A stretch of DNA of 64,000 nucleotides from Asterias amurensis (lineage: Eukaryota > Echinodermata > Asteroidea > Forcipulatida > Asteriidae): NCBI RefSeq assembly GCF_032118995.1, contig NC_092661.1, positions 19,842,621 through 19,906,620 of the forward strand. The letters are read 5' to 3'. Of the stretch, positions 13,901-24,462 are shown one piece after another. A model generated the notes under the pieces. That model searched no databases. It saw only the letters and a list, made by a program, of their open reading frames with translations, and was not told the origin of the DNA. Positions within the stretch are counted from its first letter, which is position 1. Each line of letters opens with the position of its first letter. The translations under genes were made by a program, and so were the position numbers.

Positions 13901-14679
13901 TGTGCATGGCTATACACTGAGGATAATGTCTGGATTGATTGTTCATAAGGCGTACAACCTTTGCTGAGTAAATGTTGTGTGTTACTGTTGACTGAGACAT
14001 GATTGTAAAGTGGCATTCTATGCTGGGTAATAATAGCTAACAATAGCTCAATACAATACGGGTACGGTTTGGCTTTTTGGTGGGAAGCAGTTGACTAAAC
14101 TCTGGGCCATTTGTCAGCAGAGGAGCCGGCATTTTTGTGCTCAAACCATCTCTTCAGTTGATGGAATGACCCGTTGATTCTCGACTCCCATGACTCGACA
14201 AAATTGGTCCCAAATGCATGTTCTTAAAATGTGTATGTGGTCTTCATAAATGTTTTCATAAATGTGGTCTTCATGAATGTACGTGGTCTTCATACATTGT
14301 TTCAAAAAGACATTTTCCCTTGTGGTTTATTTATCACTGGATGTTTTAAATAGTCAAACACAAAAATCGGGTATGAAATCATATAACTCGAATCATGGTT
14401 CATTTTTACGCCCTCTTCCGAGATTTTCGGAATTTTTTTTCGAAACAAATGTTGGTAGGTAGGCCTATACAAGGGCAAAGAGGAAACATTCGGAGTTTTA
14501 TTTCAAACTGAGTAAACAATTATTGATTGGGCTTTTTACAAAGGTCTATGGGCAATAATACTATCGAAAGAAATTGAAAGTAATATGCACTCTAGACTCT
14601 GCTACGGCTAATAAATGTTAATGGGCTTTGGAATTAAAACGCTCAATAAATCGTGTACACTATGTACTCAGGGCTGGAG
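10937..14679. other. No gene recognised
   Basis: AT-rich sequence with only short random reading frames. A slightly CpG-richer stretch near 13560-13770 ends in a plausible donor ('aaaag|gtatgc' near 13774). It could be a non-coding first exon for a plus-strand transcript, but nothing confirms this. Confidence 0.35.
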
Positions 14680-14693
14680 GTTTCCATAGTAAC
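14680..14693 (+). promoter_or_regulatory. RFX X-box match (distal)
   Basis: GTTTCCATAGTAAC fits the RYYNYYWWRRNRAC consensus at every position. It lies about 1.3 kb upstream of the Tctex1 gene start. RFX factors acting through X-boxes are known drivers of ciliary genes. The role here is inferred from sequence and context. Confidence 0.35.
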
Positions 14694-15662
14694 AGTTTGT
14701 TTTAACAGTGTCGTGAGAGTTCTTCGCCTGTCTCGTAAATATTTTGTTTGAAGTCGGTTAATATTTAATTATGAATTATGTCAATCCATGATCTATACAG
14801 GCAGGGTACACGTTTCAAAGGTTACCAATTTTGCTTTTGCTGTGCAATTAATTAACCAGGTGAAATGTGCTTGTTTGCTCTAAGAATTTATTAAGGAATA
14901 CGTGCAGTATTGGTTTATCAAAGAGTTCGTTCAATAAAACTTTCTTTTCTCAATGAAATGTTTTTATAATGATGTTTCAATGTTCATTCAATCGTGTTGT
15001 TTTAAATTGGGCAGTGAAGAAGAAAAACATTGCAGGGTTTGCCCTGAACTTTTTGCATTGCGATTTAAAGGGTTTGCTGGGTTTATCTTTTTGTACGAAA
15101 CAATTAAACACAAACGAACACAGACTGACATTAAACTTTTGTAGCAGCTGAAACTTCTACAGATAAATCCTTTTACAAACAGCTTCATTCACAGTGAGTG
15201 GAGATTCATGTCATGTTCAAGATGTTGATTTACTAAAAAGGTATCAAAACCATGTTTTAGGTTTTGAGTGTAGCCAGTCAGTTATTTATGAGCTTTGAAT
15301 CTTCACATCTTGTTATTAGGTGGACAACATTCTTTGAATGTAGAAACGGCCTTAAAGTGACCATCATGACACTGTAAAAATAAGAAAACTTCACAATACT
15401 TTACAGACGATGTGCTCTTTCTCTTATCACAAGTAACTGTGAATCCTCTCAAGGGGTGTTTTCCTGAGTATTACCCCAGGCTTTCTTATTGAAGACCACT
15501 CGCCTCTTGTGGAGATATTATACAAGTGACAAGATTGTTACGACACAACTCCTCACTTTGTTTTTACAGTCATGTTGCAAAGCATTCACTCTTTGTGATG
15601 GAAGTGAAGTGCTATTACTGCACGTGCGGGTAAATAAACCTCTATTTAATTTTTGAAGCGGT

Positions 15663-15676
15663 GTTCCCATGGTGAC
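15663..15676 (+). promoter_or_regulatory. RFX X-box match (proximal)
   Basis: GTTCCCATGGTGAC fits RYYNYYWWRRNRAC at every position. It lies 289 bp upstream of the start codon of the Tctex1 dynein light chain gene, within the usual distance for X-boxes in ciliary promoters. Confidence 0.5.
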
Positions 15677-15964
15677 AATGCTATCTCTCAATCGTCTGCT
15701 GCCACTCTCGCGCTGGGATAGCTCAGTTGGTCCACACGGATCCAATGTTAATACAAGATATAAGCGGCTGCGACACGGGAGTTCACAATCAACACGTCTC
15801 ATGAGCCTCGATGAGCCATAGCTCATAAAATACATCACACTACACCTCGGCTGAAAATTAGACGTGAGAAATCGTGACTAAAGACTTAGTCCTCGTGGAT
15901 ATTGGATACATCTCATCCATCCTGATTTCAAAGCTTCAGCTGATCTTTGATATAAGTTGTTACA

Positions 15965-16603
15965 ATGGAGAAGCTGAGAGCCAAGTTATTGATGCCAACT
16001 GTGGTGGAGGATAGTAGTGCAGGACATGAAGGTAGTGACCAACCCTCATCAGAGACTGCTGCAACACCCAAACCGAAACTTGCTCAACTTGGCCGGTCAA
16101 ACAGTAAACTTGCAACATGGAATCTCCTCAAACGCAAGATAAGCTTCACGGCATCAGGTAAAGGTGTCCACATGGGGAGTCCGATGTTGGGTCGGTCTAA
16201 ACGGCTCCATAGCTTAAGCTCAACATCAGAACAGTCTGTACCTAAGATGGAGAACACATTCAGAATAACTCCAGACGATAAGAATACATTTAAACCATTG
16301 TCAGTGCAACAAGAGATTGCAGATGTCTTAGAAGGAGTTCTTGGTAGTATGGAGTACAACCCAATAACAAGTGGGAGGATTACTACTCGTTTATCTGAAG
16401 CCATCAAGGTTCGAGTCAAGGCGTTGCAATTCAAGAGACACAAGCTCGTTGTACATGTTTTGGTTGGTTCTCATGATGGTCAGAGTATGGAATTAGCAAG
16501 TCGATGTTTATGGAATCAAGACACTGATAGTTACGCCTCAGCTAGCTATCAGAATACTTCACTCTTTGCCATTGCATCTGTTTACGGTGTTTATTACGAA
16601 TGA
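15965..16603 (+). CDS. Tctex1 domain-containing protein (DYNLT4/DYNLT5-like dynein light chain)
   Basis: A single uninterrupted frame encodes 212 aa. Residues about 1-95 are Ser/Lys-rich and look disordered. Residues about 97-212 form a complete Tctex1 domain, with 'KVRVKALQFKRHKLVVHVLV' in the middle, then 'SRCLW' and the diagnostic ending 'NTSLFAIASVYGVYYE' at the C-terminus. This ending matches human DYNLT5 (TCTEX1D1) and DYNLT4 (TCTEX1D4), and the 'MENTF' lead-in resembles DYNLT5. Family members are light chains of dynein motors or of ciliary/axonemal complexes. The coding region appears intronless, as in human DYNLT4. The start is the first ATG of the frame (context acaATGg). An acceptor-like 'tttcaaag' shortly upstream would allow a 5' UTR intron. 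The nearby X-boxes fit ciliary expression. Assignment between DYNLT4 and DYNLT5 is open. Confidence 0.88.
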   Translation: MEKLRAKLLMPTVVEDSSAGHEGSDQPSSETAATPKPKLAQLGRSNSKLATWNLLKRKISFTASGKGVHMGSPMLGRSKRLHSLSSTSEQSVPKMENTFRITPDDKNTFKPLSVQQEIADVLEGVLGSMEYNPITSGRITTRLSEAIKVRVKALQFKRHKLVVHVLVGSHDGQSMELASRCLWNQDTDSYASASYQNTSLFAIASVYGVYYE

Positions 16604-18491
16604 GCTGCGCCGATGTTCACCAAAGCACGGGAATTAACCATAAGAATATGCTACTTGCACGTAAAATACACCAGTTTTTCAAAAACTTAATTTAGTTTTA
16701 GCGTGTCCAAATGTGCCATGTGGAATACTTGTTTCTTTTCAAAAGACAAAATTAATTAATAGTGTTTCCCTTTGTTATAGTTGTATCAAAAAATCGATAA
16801 CTTTTTCATCATCAGTAAATAAGACAAATCGTTTAGATGCATCACTGTTCGTCGATCTTGCAACAATAATTAGATATATAGGGAAAATTTCATTTTGGAC
16901 TCGACCTAGAGATTTTGCAGTTCTTTACAAATTGTATTCTGTAATACTTTCTAGTGCAATGTCTGAACTTATTGTATCATTATTGAACATTATGTCCTAC
17001 AAATAAGCAACACGTATTAATTTATGCAGCTGTAATATTGCACCACATAATCAGTCCGTTTTACATCCAATGAGCAAATAGACTTTACTAAGTGTACTTT
17101 TAGCATGTTCATTTCTTAAATTGGATGTAGGCATAATCTTCTAAATCCTCTTATACAGCAATTAAGCTAGAGGAGACTTTAACTTCCAAGTCATTATAAA
17201 GTAAATCGACTAGCTTTCTCGACGGTTATTGACAAGCATACAGGGGAGTGTAAAACTGTCGAAGTACTTGTTATCTTGTTCCCATGGTAATGTAATCAAA
17301 CACACATCGATCTGGGCAACTATTCAACTATTTTCGAACACATGTTTGATATCTCTAGAAAATAATATGTGATTGATATGACCGAAGTGTAAACTAGAAA
17401 CTCCTTAGGGTGTCGGCTCTCAATGCATATTGTAACTAGAAATGAAGCACCACTCAATAATGGCGCCTAAAACTATTGATGTCGATTATCATACCATGAT
17501 TGTTGATTCGTTTGACACCCTTCATTAAATGAAGGATTCATTTACAGCAACACCCAATCAACTTGGCTGTACCATCTGTCCAGATATAAAAGCCGACCTT
17601 TGAGTTTTAATAGTAACAAAAACACCTGTTCAAATCTTTACATAATAATTTATTACTGCTTTGCATCAATTATTTATCACTTTATTATTAGTATTAAGGT
17701 GGAGTTCAGACCACTACCATATAATCTTTTAAAATGTCTATACATTTTATTTTATTTTTAGATTAGTAAAATCTATAAGTACCTAAGTACCTTCAAATCC
17801 AACTATTTTTGGGGGAAAATAAAATAAAATGAACAGAAATTTGGGGTGAAATTTCAAGAAGATAATCATATAGATTATTACAAATCATTTGACTCCTTAG
17901 GAGTTTCATTTGGAGTCTTTGGCTACTATTGTGATAAGTTTGCTTCACAGCAAAAATAAAAAACAATCCATAAACATATTTGTCCCTGTTCATTAGCTTT
18001 CAATTAACGTAAAACAAAACAAACTTTTAACTTAACTTGTCCAGACTTAAGTTCCCCAGAACTATTGTGTGCAGCAATGACATGTATTGTGTGTGTTTAC
18101 GTTGGTCTAGCAAGTCAAATCAAAGCTAATTTGTGAGTATTTCAGACAGACATATTGTCAAAAGTTTTAACAAAACAAAGCTTAGGTTTTCAGACTAACT
18201 TTAGTTTATATTAAAGTTTATGTAGCATTAAAAGCTATCTAAGTGTACCACTAATCTAATAAATTGAATGAAATACTTTGATGTTTAAAATAATCGATAA
18301 ACCAATGAGTAGCGATTTAAAGACAGAATCTATCAATAAACAAGTAATACCGTGTTGTTAAACCATGGGCAACATTCCTGATTTGCCAAACATGTAAATA
18401 GGTAGTTAAAGGTTTCACATTTATGCTTTGAATAAAGCAGCATCATGTTTTCAGCGTAACAAATAATTAAAAACTAAAAACTGAACAGTGG
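16604..18491. other. Intergenic / 3' UTRs of converging genes
   Basis: AT-rich sequence between the plus-strand Tctex1 gene and the minus-strand EEF1AKMT1 gene. It probably holds both 3' ends. No further coding frame is convincing; the 97-codon frame at 16713-17006 lacks family features. A near X-box (13 of 14 positions) lies at 17278-17291. Confidence 0.45.
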
Positions 18492-21079
18492 TCATCTGTT
18501 GTCTGTGTTAAGAAAATGTGTCTGGAAGTTTGCATAACAGCGGAATTCGTTGGCTAGATTTCTGGTGTGATGTGGAATGAAAGGGCATACAGTTACACCC
18601 AGTAGATCTTGAGCTATCTCTAGCATCACAGCACCTGAAATGGTAAACAAAATTCAAGACTCTAGTGAATTTTAAGTTTTCATTAAAGGCAGTGGACATT
18701 ATTGGTAGTTACTCAATATAATTATTAGCATAAAACCTTACTGGGTGATATGTAATGGGGAGAGGTTGAAAAACAGTATAAAACACTGTGAGAAACAGCT
18801 CCCTCTGAAGTGATGTAGTTTTTGAGAAAGAAGTAATTTTCCACGAATTTGATTTCGAGACCTCAGATTTCAAATTTGGGGTCTCGAAATCAACCATATA
18901 AATGCACACAACTTCGTGTGACAAGGGTGTTTTTTCTTTCATTATTATCTCGCAACTTTGACGACCAATTTAGCTCAAATTTTCTCAGGTTTGTTATTTT
19001 ATGCATATGTTGAGATACACCAAGTGAGAAGACTGGTCTTTGACAATAACCATTAGTGTCCAGTGTCTTTAACACACAGCGATGATGGAAACTGTGTCTT
19101 TTACATTTACATTCTAGAAGTTTTCTTTGCCTTCGAATTTAAGGAGGGAGGGAGGTCTTAAAATTCCTTTTATTTCAATTTACAAATTTAGCTTAAAATA
19201 AATAATCATGTTTAGTTTTCCCAAGTCAATTCACAAGGTTTACAAATACTACCATGTGAAACAAAAGTATTTTTCAATTAAATATAACTTTGTGGACAAT
19301 AATGGTATGTGTCAAAGACAAACACTTTTTGCGACCCAGCATTTACATGAAATAACAAACCTGTGAAAGTTTAATCTCAATCGGTCATCGGAGTCATAAG
19401 AAAGTTGTTTTAAATAACTTCAACGCTTTCAATGTTTTCAATCATTGGTTTCCGACTCATTCCTGAAAAAACTGTATCATTTCAAGCTCAAATATGTCAT
19501 AGGAAGTTTTCCACCATGACCAGCTTTATATCATGTAAGTAAGGTGCAAGTTTGTCAACATTTGTATTTTCAGTCTTTTCAATGTTAAGCACAGTATTTA
19601 AACAGACACTCGAAACAGAAACACAGAAAAACAGAAGGATGCATTTGTCACAGAAATATGAAGGCAATTGCTTCATTCATTACCTGTGCATAAGATGATT
19701 TTTCCTTTGGTCAAGTACTTTATAGTCTGTGCTGTTTTCTTGAGACACTCCTCAGCCAGGTAGGGAGGGTCAGCAATAACAACATCAAATGAATGCTGCT
19801 GGAGATTGGATAATTCTAAGGGTGCATTGTAGTCATAGAAAACAAAGTCGTCTCCATAGACTGAAAATCGCTTATCAAACTCTAACAGAATCGTTGTACA
19901 GGATGGGGGCTTAACCTGCTGTAGTTTCTGATACAGTGTTGGTGAAGACACACATGCAATTCTGCATCATTAAAAAAAAGATATACAAATTATTGGTAAA
20001 TATTGCATGCATTATATAATGATAGTTTTGATTTAAGTCATGCACAGAGGTGTCATCAGGGGTACAGACATCAATTAGGGACGCACTTGCCCCCTTTAGT
20101 TATGCCACTGCTTCTAGATATAACAAAAGGGCATGCTGTGTCTCATCTAATGTAGTATTATCCACATTTTCCTCCTAAAACATCCAAAGGTCATCTGTGC
20201 AAAATTAAGCTCACCAGAAAGCAGCATATTGTGTGCAATGTTTCTTTCAATTTTAAAATCAACAGGTTTTTTCTTCAAACTTTTGTTCACTTAATATTGG
20301 TCAGCCAGTTTTAAATGGTAAGACATTTGATTAGTTGGAATTTGGCTGGCAGCCATCTTGCTCACTGGCCAGTTGGCTGTCCAACTGGCTTTCTAAAATT
20401 CTTCCAGGGCCACCCATTAGATGACTGGATGGCTTGCTAGATGAGGACACTTAGGGCATGCCATTAAAACACTCTCTTGACTAAATAGAATTTTATAAAC
20501 ATACCTTCCACTCTCACCAGCTACTTCCAGGGCCTCCTTAGCCAAGACGTCACTAGTAACTTCATCATACCAAAACTGGGATAAATTCTGTATGAAATCA
20601 AATAAACAGGTTTGTAAGGAAATCTTCATTTCCATTTTGCATCTTCAAGGTATGTGATGTTAAACGATTGGTACAGTAAGGTCTGACCATCAGACAATGA
20701 GGTTTTCAATACAAATTGTCAGGGAAGGTCAGGGCTCAATAACATAAAACTGTGAAGCAAAGTTCAGAAAATGTTCTGCTCATCAAAAACTAGAAGGGAA
20801 CCAGTCACAAACACTATACATTACAGTTTGGCTGTTGGTAACCTGCTTCTATAAGCAAGACTTTCTGTGCTAAGCAATTTTGTGCTTTACACTATGACAA
20901 TTATCCCAGGCCCAGATTTTTGGATAGAAGCTTTTCGTACTAACCCAGTTTTCACTGATATTACTTCCTTGTGATTCTGATTCCGATGACTGAGTCTTAG
21001 CTTGGCTGCTGTAAAACTCTTGCAGAGCAGCCATTGTTTCTGCAGAGAGCTGTGGAACATCATCATCCGAGTCACTCAT
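18492..21079 (-). CDS. EEF1AKMT1: EEF1A lysine methyltransferase 1 (N6AMT2 family)
   Basis: Four coding exons on the minus strand: 20945-21079, 20505-20587, 19684-19961 and 18492-18634. All have GT..AG borders and matching phases (0, 2, 1), giving 212 aa (human protein 214 aa). The N-terminus has '[20 protein letters not shown]' followed by 'EFY'. The methyltransferase core has 'NLSQFWYDE', '[14 protein letters not shown]' and the catalytic 'DPPY' at residues 137-140. The C-terminus has '[15 protein letters not shown]'. The human enzyme methylates a lysine of translation elongation factor eEF1A in the cytosol. The ATG lies 8 nt downstream of an acceptor (tccgcag|GAATACA), so a non-coding first exon exists, probably ending at donor 22527. 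The third coding intron contains a full-length TTAA MITE. No defect was seen. Confidence 0.93.
18683..19072 (+). mobile_element. TTAA-flanked MITE, full-length copy
   Basis: TTAA at both ends (18683-18686 and 19069-19072). Terminal inverted repeats read 'AGGCAGTGGACATTATTGGT' on the left and 'accattagtgtccagtgtct' on the right. It is non-coding and lies in an EEF1AKMT1 intron. TTAA targets are typical of piggyBac- and Kolobok-type transposases. Family assignment is not possible without an autonomous copy. Confidence 0.85.
19310..19400. repeat. Probable diverged fragment of the TTAA MITE
   Basis: The order 'tgtcaaagaca', 'aaataacaaacctgtgaaag', 'tcaatcggtcatcggagt' matches the internal-to-right part of the TTAA MITE family. 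Both ends are lost. Confidence 0.4.
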
Positions 21080-21260
21080 TGTATTCCTGCGGACGGAGAG
21101 TAAAGAAATTATATAATTGATGAAGAGGCCAAATTTACAAGGAACTTTCCGTTCTCACGGCTCGAAGTTAACACTTTAGCTTTGGGCCAGTTGTATCACA
21201 TTAGGACAAGCCCGGCCGGTGGTCATTTGTGGTGTTCACTATGATGACTGTACTACTGAC

Positions 21261-21365
21261 ATAGACCCAGTAAACTGGGACTCTGTAATCCTTTTTTCGA
21301 AATTTTTGAATGTCAAAACTTAGAAAAAAAAGGAATACAGCGCCCTTGTTACTAGGTCTACTACT
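21261..21365. repeat. Short imperfect foldback repeat
   Basis: Left 'tagacccagtaa' pairs with right 'ttactaggtcta', with further pairing around 'aatccttttttcga'. A related sequence ('tctagacccactta' ... 'tagcgcccaagttactga') lies near 35460-35585, so this is a dispersed family. Confidence 0.45.
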
Positions 21366-21425
21366 GACATAATAACTCTGTGATTCCTTTGAATCTGGTT
21401 ATTGTGTAAGCAATGACATATTAAT

Positions 21426-21482
21426 AGTTGCAATAACATAACCCTCCTCCACCGTCGGGAGGAGGGTTTTGTTATTGCAACT
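21426..21482. repeat. CCCTCC hairpin repeat, copy 1
   Basis: A near-perfect hairpin: 'agttgcaataacataaccct' pairs with 'agggttttgttattgcaact' around a 'ccgtcgg' loop. The same design recurs at 23906-23960 and 47621-47679, degenerately at about 48589-48640, and as a half copy at 53378-53410. Confidence 0.7.
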
Positions 21483-21760
21483 ATATGACATAATTGAAGA
21501 TAGAAATAAGTCTCAGGGGTATTGGTACTAGTATAGTTTATGTAAACTAGTATTAATAAACCCTAATCGGTGAGCTTTTATTTTAAAAGTGTGCCCAACT
21601 CCACCTCTTATTTTTCACTTGATAAATGTGCCATGTTTCATATATTGAAGCAGGTTAGCCTGTGACAGTTTATACTTATTTTAAATAATTGCCTCCATTG
21701 CATAATTTGTTGCATCTGATACTTTTAGTTCACTTAGAAAGTGGTGGTTGAAACTGTTGG

Positions 21761-21826
21761 TGCTGTAGCCCCACTTGTGTGGCCATGGGATAGCTGAATA
21801 TATCCTTTGCCACACAAGTGGGGCTA
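21761..21826. repeat. Hairpin
   Basis: 'tagccccacttgtgtggc' pairs with 'gccacacaagtggggcta' across a loop of about 25 bp, in the first (UTR) intron of EEF1AKMT1. Confidence 0.5.
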
Positions 21827-22022
21827 CTGGTGCTGGTGTGTGTATGACTGGTTTGTGGGAATTGGTTTTGTTTGTATCACTCATCATGGCGATGGAGGTA
21901 TAGATCACATGATGTCTCAGTTTGTAAATTGTATTCAATGTATTGCTGTGTCACTGACACTGTCAGATGATGATGATGGAGCATTCAATATTCAATTCAT
22001 GAATTGAATAGGGTAACTCGTA

Positions 22023-22412
22023 TTAAAGGAACACGTTGCCTTGGATCGGACGAGTTGGTCAAAACAAAAGCGTTTGTAACCGGTTTTTATAAAATGCATA
22101 TGGTTGGAAAGATGTTTTAAAAGTAGAATACAATGATCCACACAAGTTTGCCTCGAAATTGCGTGGTTTTCCTTCTACTGTGCGAACTAACATGGTCGGC
22201 CATTTATGGGAGTCAAAATTTTGACCCCCATAAATGGCCGACGTGTTAGTCGACGAGGTAAAAGGAAAACCACGCAATTTCGAGGCATGTTTGTGTGGAT
22301 CATTGTATTCTACTTTTACAACATCTTTCTACCCATATGCATTTTATAAAAAACGGTTACAAACGCTTTTCAAAGACCAACTCGACCGATCCAAGGCAAC
22401 GTGTTCCTTTAA
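22023..22412. mobile_element. Palindromic TTAA-flanked MITE (second family)
   Basis: The element is bounded by TTAA at 22023-22026 and 22409-22412. Its two halves are near-perfect reverse complements over almost the whole length. The ends read 'AGGAACACGTTGCCTTGGAT' and its complement, and the centre is 'ccataaatggccga'. It is non-coding; the ORFs seen on both strands are mirror images. It lies in the presumed 5' UTR intron of EEF1AKMT1. Confidence 0.85.
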
Positions 22413-22526
22413 AATGGCGACAATATTACTAAAGATCCGGTGTTGTTTTCATTAAATTATGCGTAAAATAAATTATTGCTTAAACTTCATTACTACATAA
22501 AACATAAAACAACGAAACTGTTTTAC

Positions 22527-23086
22527 CTGTCTGAGTCGGAGTCTCGATCACTGAACTAACAAAACTCACGTGTGTTGTGGTGTGACAGCGCCCGCTAGAG
22601 GGCTGTACTGTCAAATGGTCAAAGTTCAATTTAAAGCTCAGCAACATCGCTGGCCTTTTTTCAAGTTTTATAAACAACATAAATGTTGTTCATAAAAATA
22701 TGTATTCATAAAGAGTATTCATTGATAAAGTGTAAATAAGTAGGTTTTATAATTGATTTGTTTTAAATTTAACTTTTTAGGAGATACTAGTGTATTACAT
22801 TAATATTTTTGGATATATTGTGCTTTTTTATAATCTGTCATTACCAAATATTTATGTTTAACCTGTAGTAGACAAGACTAGTTCTAAAAAGAAACACAAA
22901 ATAGACTGGTAACAACAAGTTTGACATTTTGTACATTGCGCAAGTTGTTGTAGGCGTCCAGGTAACGGCCACTTATAAACGGACAATGCAAATCGGTAAT
23001 CGATCTGGCTGGCGTGGAAACAACAAACATTGATCGAGAGAAGAACTAGCGGCCGTCGCGTGGTGGTCTAGCCGAGATATCGACGC
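22527..23086. promoter_or_regulatory. Probable bidirectional promoter region with two non-coding first exons
   Basis: On the minus strand a donor (GACAG|GTAAAA) ends a possible EEF1AKMT1 UTR exon at 22527. On the plus strand a strong donor (GACGC|GTAAGT) ends a possible MATCAP UTR exon at 23086. The stretch 22930-23110 is rich in CpG, unlike its surroundings. A CTCF-like string, CCGCTAGAGGGCTG, lies at 22592-22605. The two genes diverge from here. The exon ends are predicted from splice signals only. Confidence 0.45.
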
Positions 23087-23461
23087 GTAAGTCCCCGAGG
23101 CGACTCGACCATACCCGCCTGTCCATCCCGACCCTCAACGTTTTCCCGTGTACTGTTGGGGTGTTATTGTCTTAACGGTTGTGTGCGTGAACATACAATT
23201 TGTGAAAACAAGCGAGATCCGACAAAAAGTAATTCGGCCCGGTTGGCAACATCGAGCAACGAACATACAGTCCTACCGTACTCAGCAGCAGGGGTTCGCA
23301 GCAGGACAGGGGCCAGAAAACAGGAGGTCATGCAGCAGGGGAGGCAGTTACCTCAACGAGACGTCCTGCTAACTGCAGAGTACAGTGCAATACCAAACAT
23401 CGTAATCTTTTTTTAAAGTTATGCCGTGGTAAGGATGCTTATTATTATTAAACTTTACTTA

Positions 23462-23597
23462 AATATTTAATCATATTCGTTGCCTTGTCAATGTCAGGTT
23501 GTTTTATAGTCGGTCAGATTTCTGTTCAAAATATTTAATCATATTCGTTGCCTTGTCAATGTCAGGTTGTTTTATAGTCGGTCAGATTTCTGTTCAG
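23462..23597 (+). repeat. 68-bp tandem duplication, two copies
   Basis: The unit from 'atatttaatcatattcgttg' to 'tcagatttctgttca' occurs twice, back to back, essentially without differences. This implies a recent duplication. It sits in the MATCAP 5' UTR intron. Confidence 0.8.
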
Positions 23598-23633
23598 TTG
23601 GTTATGGTTTTAAAAACTCTGGTATTAATGGAA

Positions 23634-23757
23634 TATTGGGAAAAAGTTTCTGTATCATGCCACCACTTTTTCATTCGATATGAAATAGTATAACTCAATG
23701 AAAATCTCTTTTGTAAAAATGAGTGGAAAAGTGGTGGCAGGATACAAAAAGTTATCC
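23634..23757. mobile_element. Foldback MITE, copy 1
   Basis: 'gccaccactttttcattcga' on the left pairs with 'gtggaaaagtggtggc' on the right. A second, better-preserved copy lies at about 49350-49495. Confidence 0.55.
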
Positions 23758-23905
23758 GAATAATATGGCTAATTTATTAGCTTCAAAATACAAATTGACT
23801 TTATTTATAATTTTAAGGAAATTTACACATGTTTCAACTACCAACCTTCATGGTTACTTATTAATTGCACTTCAAATCACAAAACAAAACTATATGCTTT
23901 TACAT

Positions 23906-23960
23906 AGTTGCGATAACGTAACCCTCCTGCCGACGCCAGGAGGGTTACGTTTTCGCAACT
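23906..23960. repeat. CCCTCC hairpin repeat, copy 2
   Basis: 'agttgcgataacgtaaccct' pairs with 'agggttacgttttcgcaact'. Same family as 21426-21482. Confidence 0.7.
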
Positions 23961-24462
23961 AGCTTTCACAGTGCCACACGTACCAGTTATTGATGTTGTT
24001 GAATAACTGTTTGTTTCAGGTTCATAATATCTTTTCTTGCTGTGCTGTTTGGGGGGGGGGGGCACAAAATGATGACCACAAATTTTGTATCGGAATATTT
24101 TTATTCTACTAACCTGTATCCTCCTACCCAATCAATATGAAAACAACCCCATTTTTTATTAACATGGCTACAATATCTTGGCCAGGTTTGTCTGGTCTAA
24201 GACTTTAAGAGCCTAGGAAGGGTCAATAGTTGTGGTTAATCGCAAAATGACAAATCACTCAAATATAATGACTTGATTCTTGGTTAATGATAAACATACA
24301 TTTTCTATTAATATCTTTCTAATTTTCTCTTTGCAGATTCCTAATATAGTTTCTACCTAATAGTGGAACATTAAGATCACTCAGCCAGTAGACTATGGAA
24401 ACTGAGTTCAGAATTTCCAGGGAGCAGTTATTCACAGCTTGTTGGGAGTTACAGAGTTAATC

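Noticed and set aside
18709-18942. ORF beginning [13 protein letters not shown], recurring at 8161, 31717, 55604 and 61211
   Set aside because: The recurring peptide is a translation of the TTAA MITE, which is non-coding and inverted-repeat ended.
22059-22455. Pair of similar ORFs 'GKPRNFEA...CGSLYSTF' on opposite strands
   Set aside because: Mirror translations of the palindromic TTAA MITE at 22023-22412.
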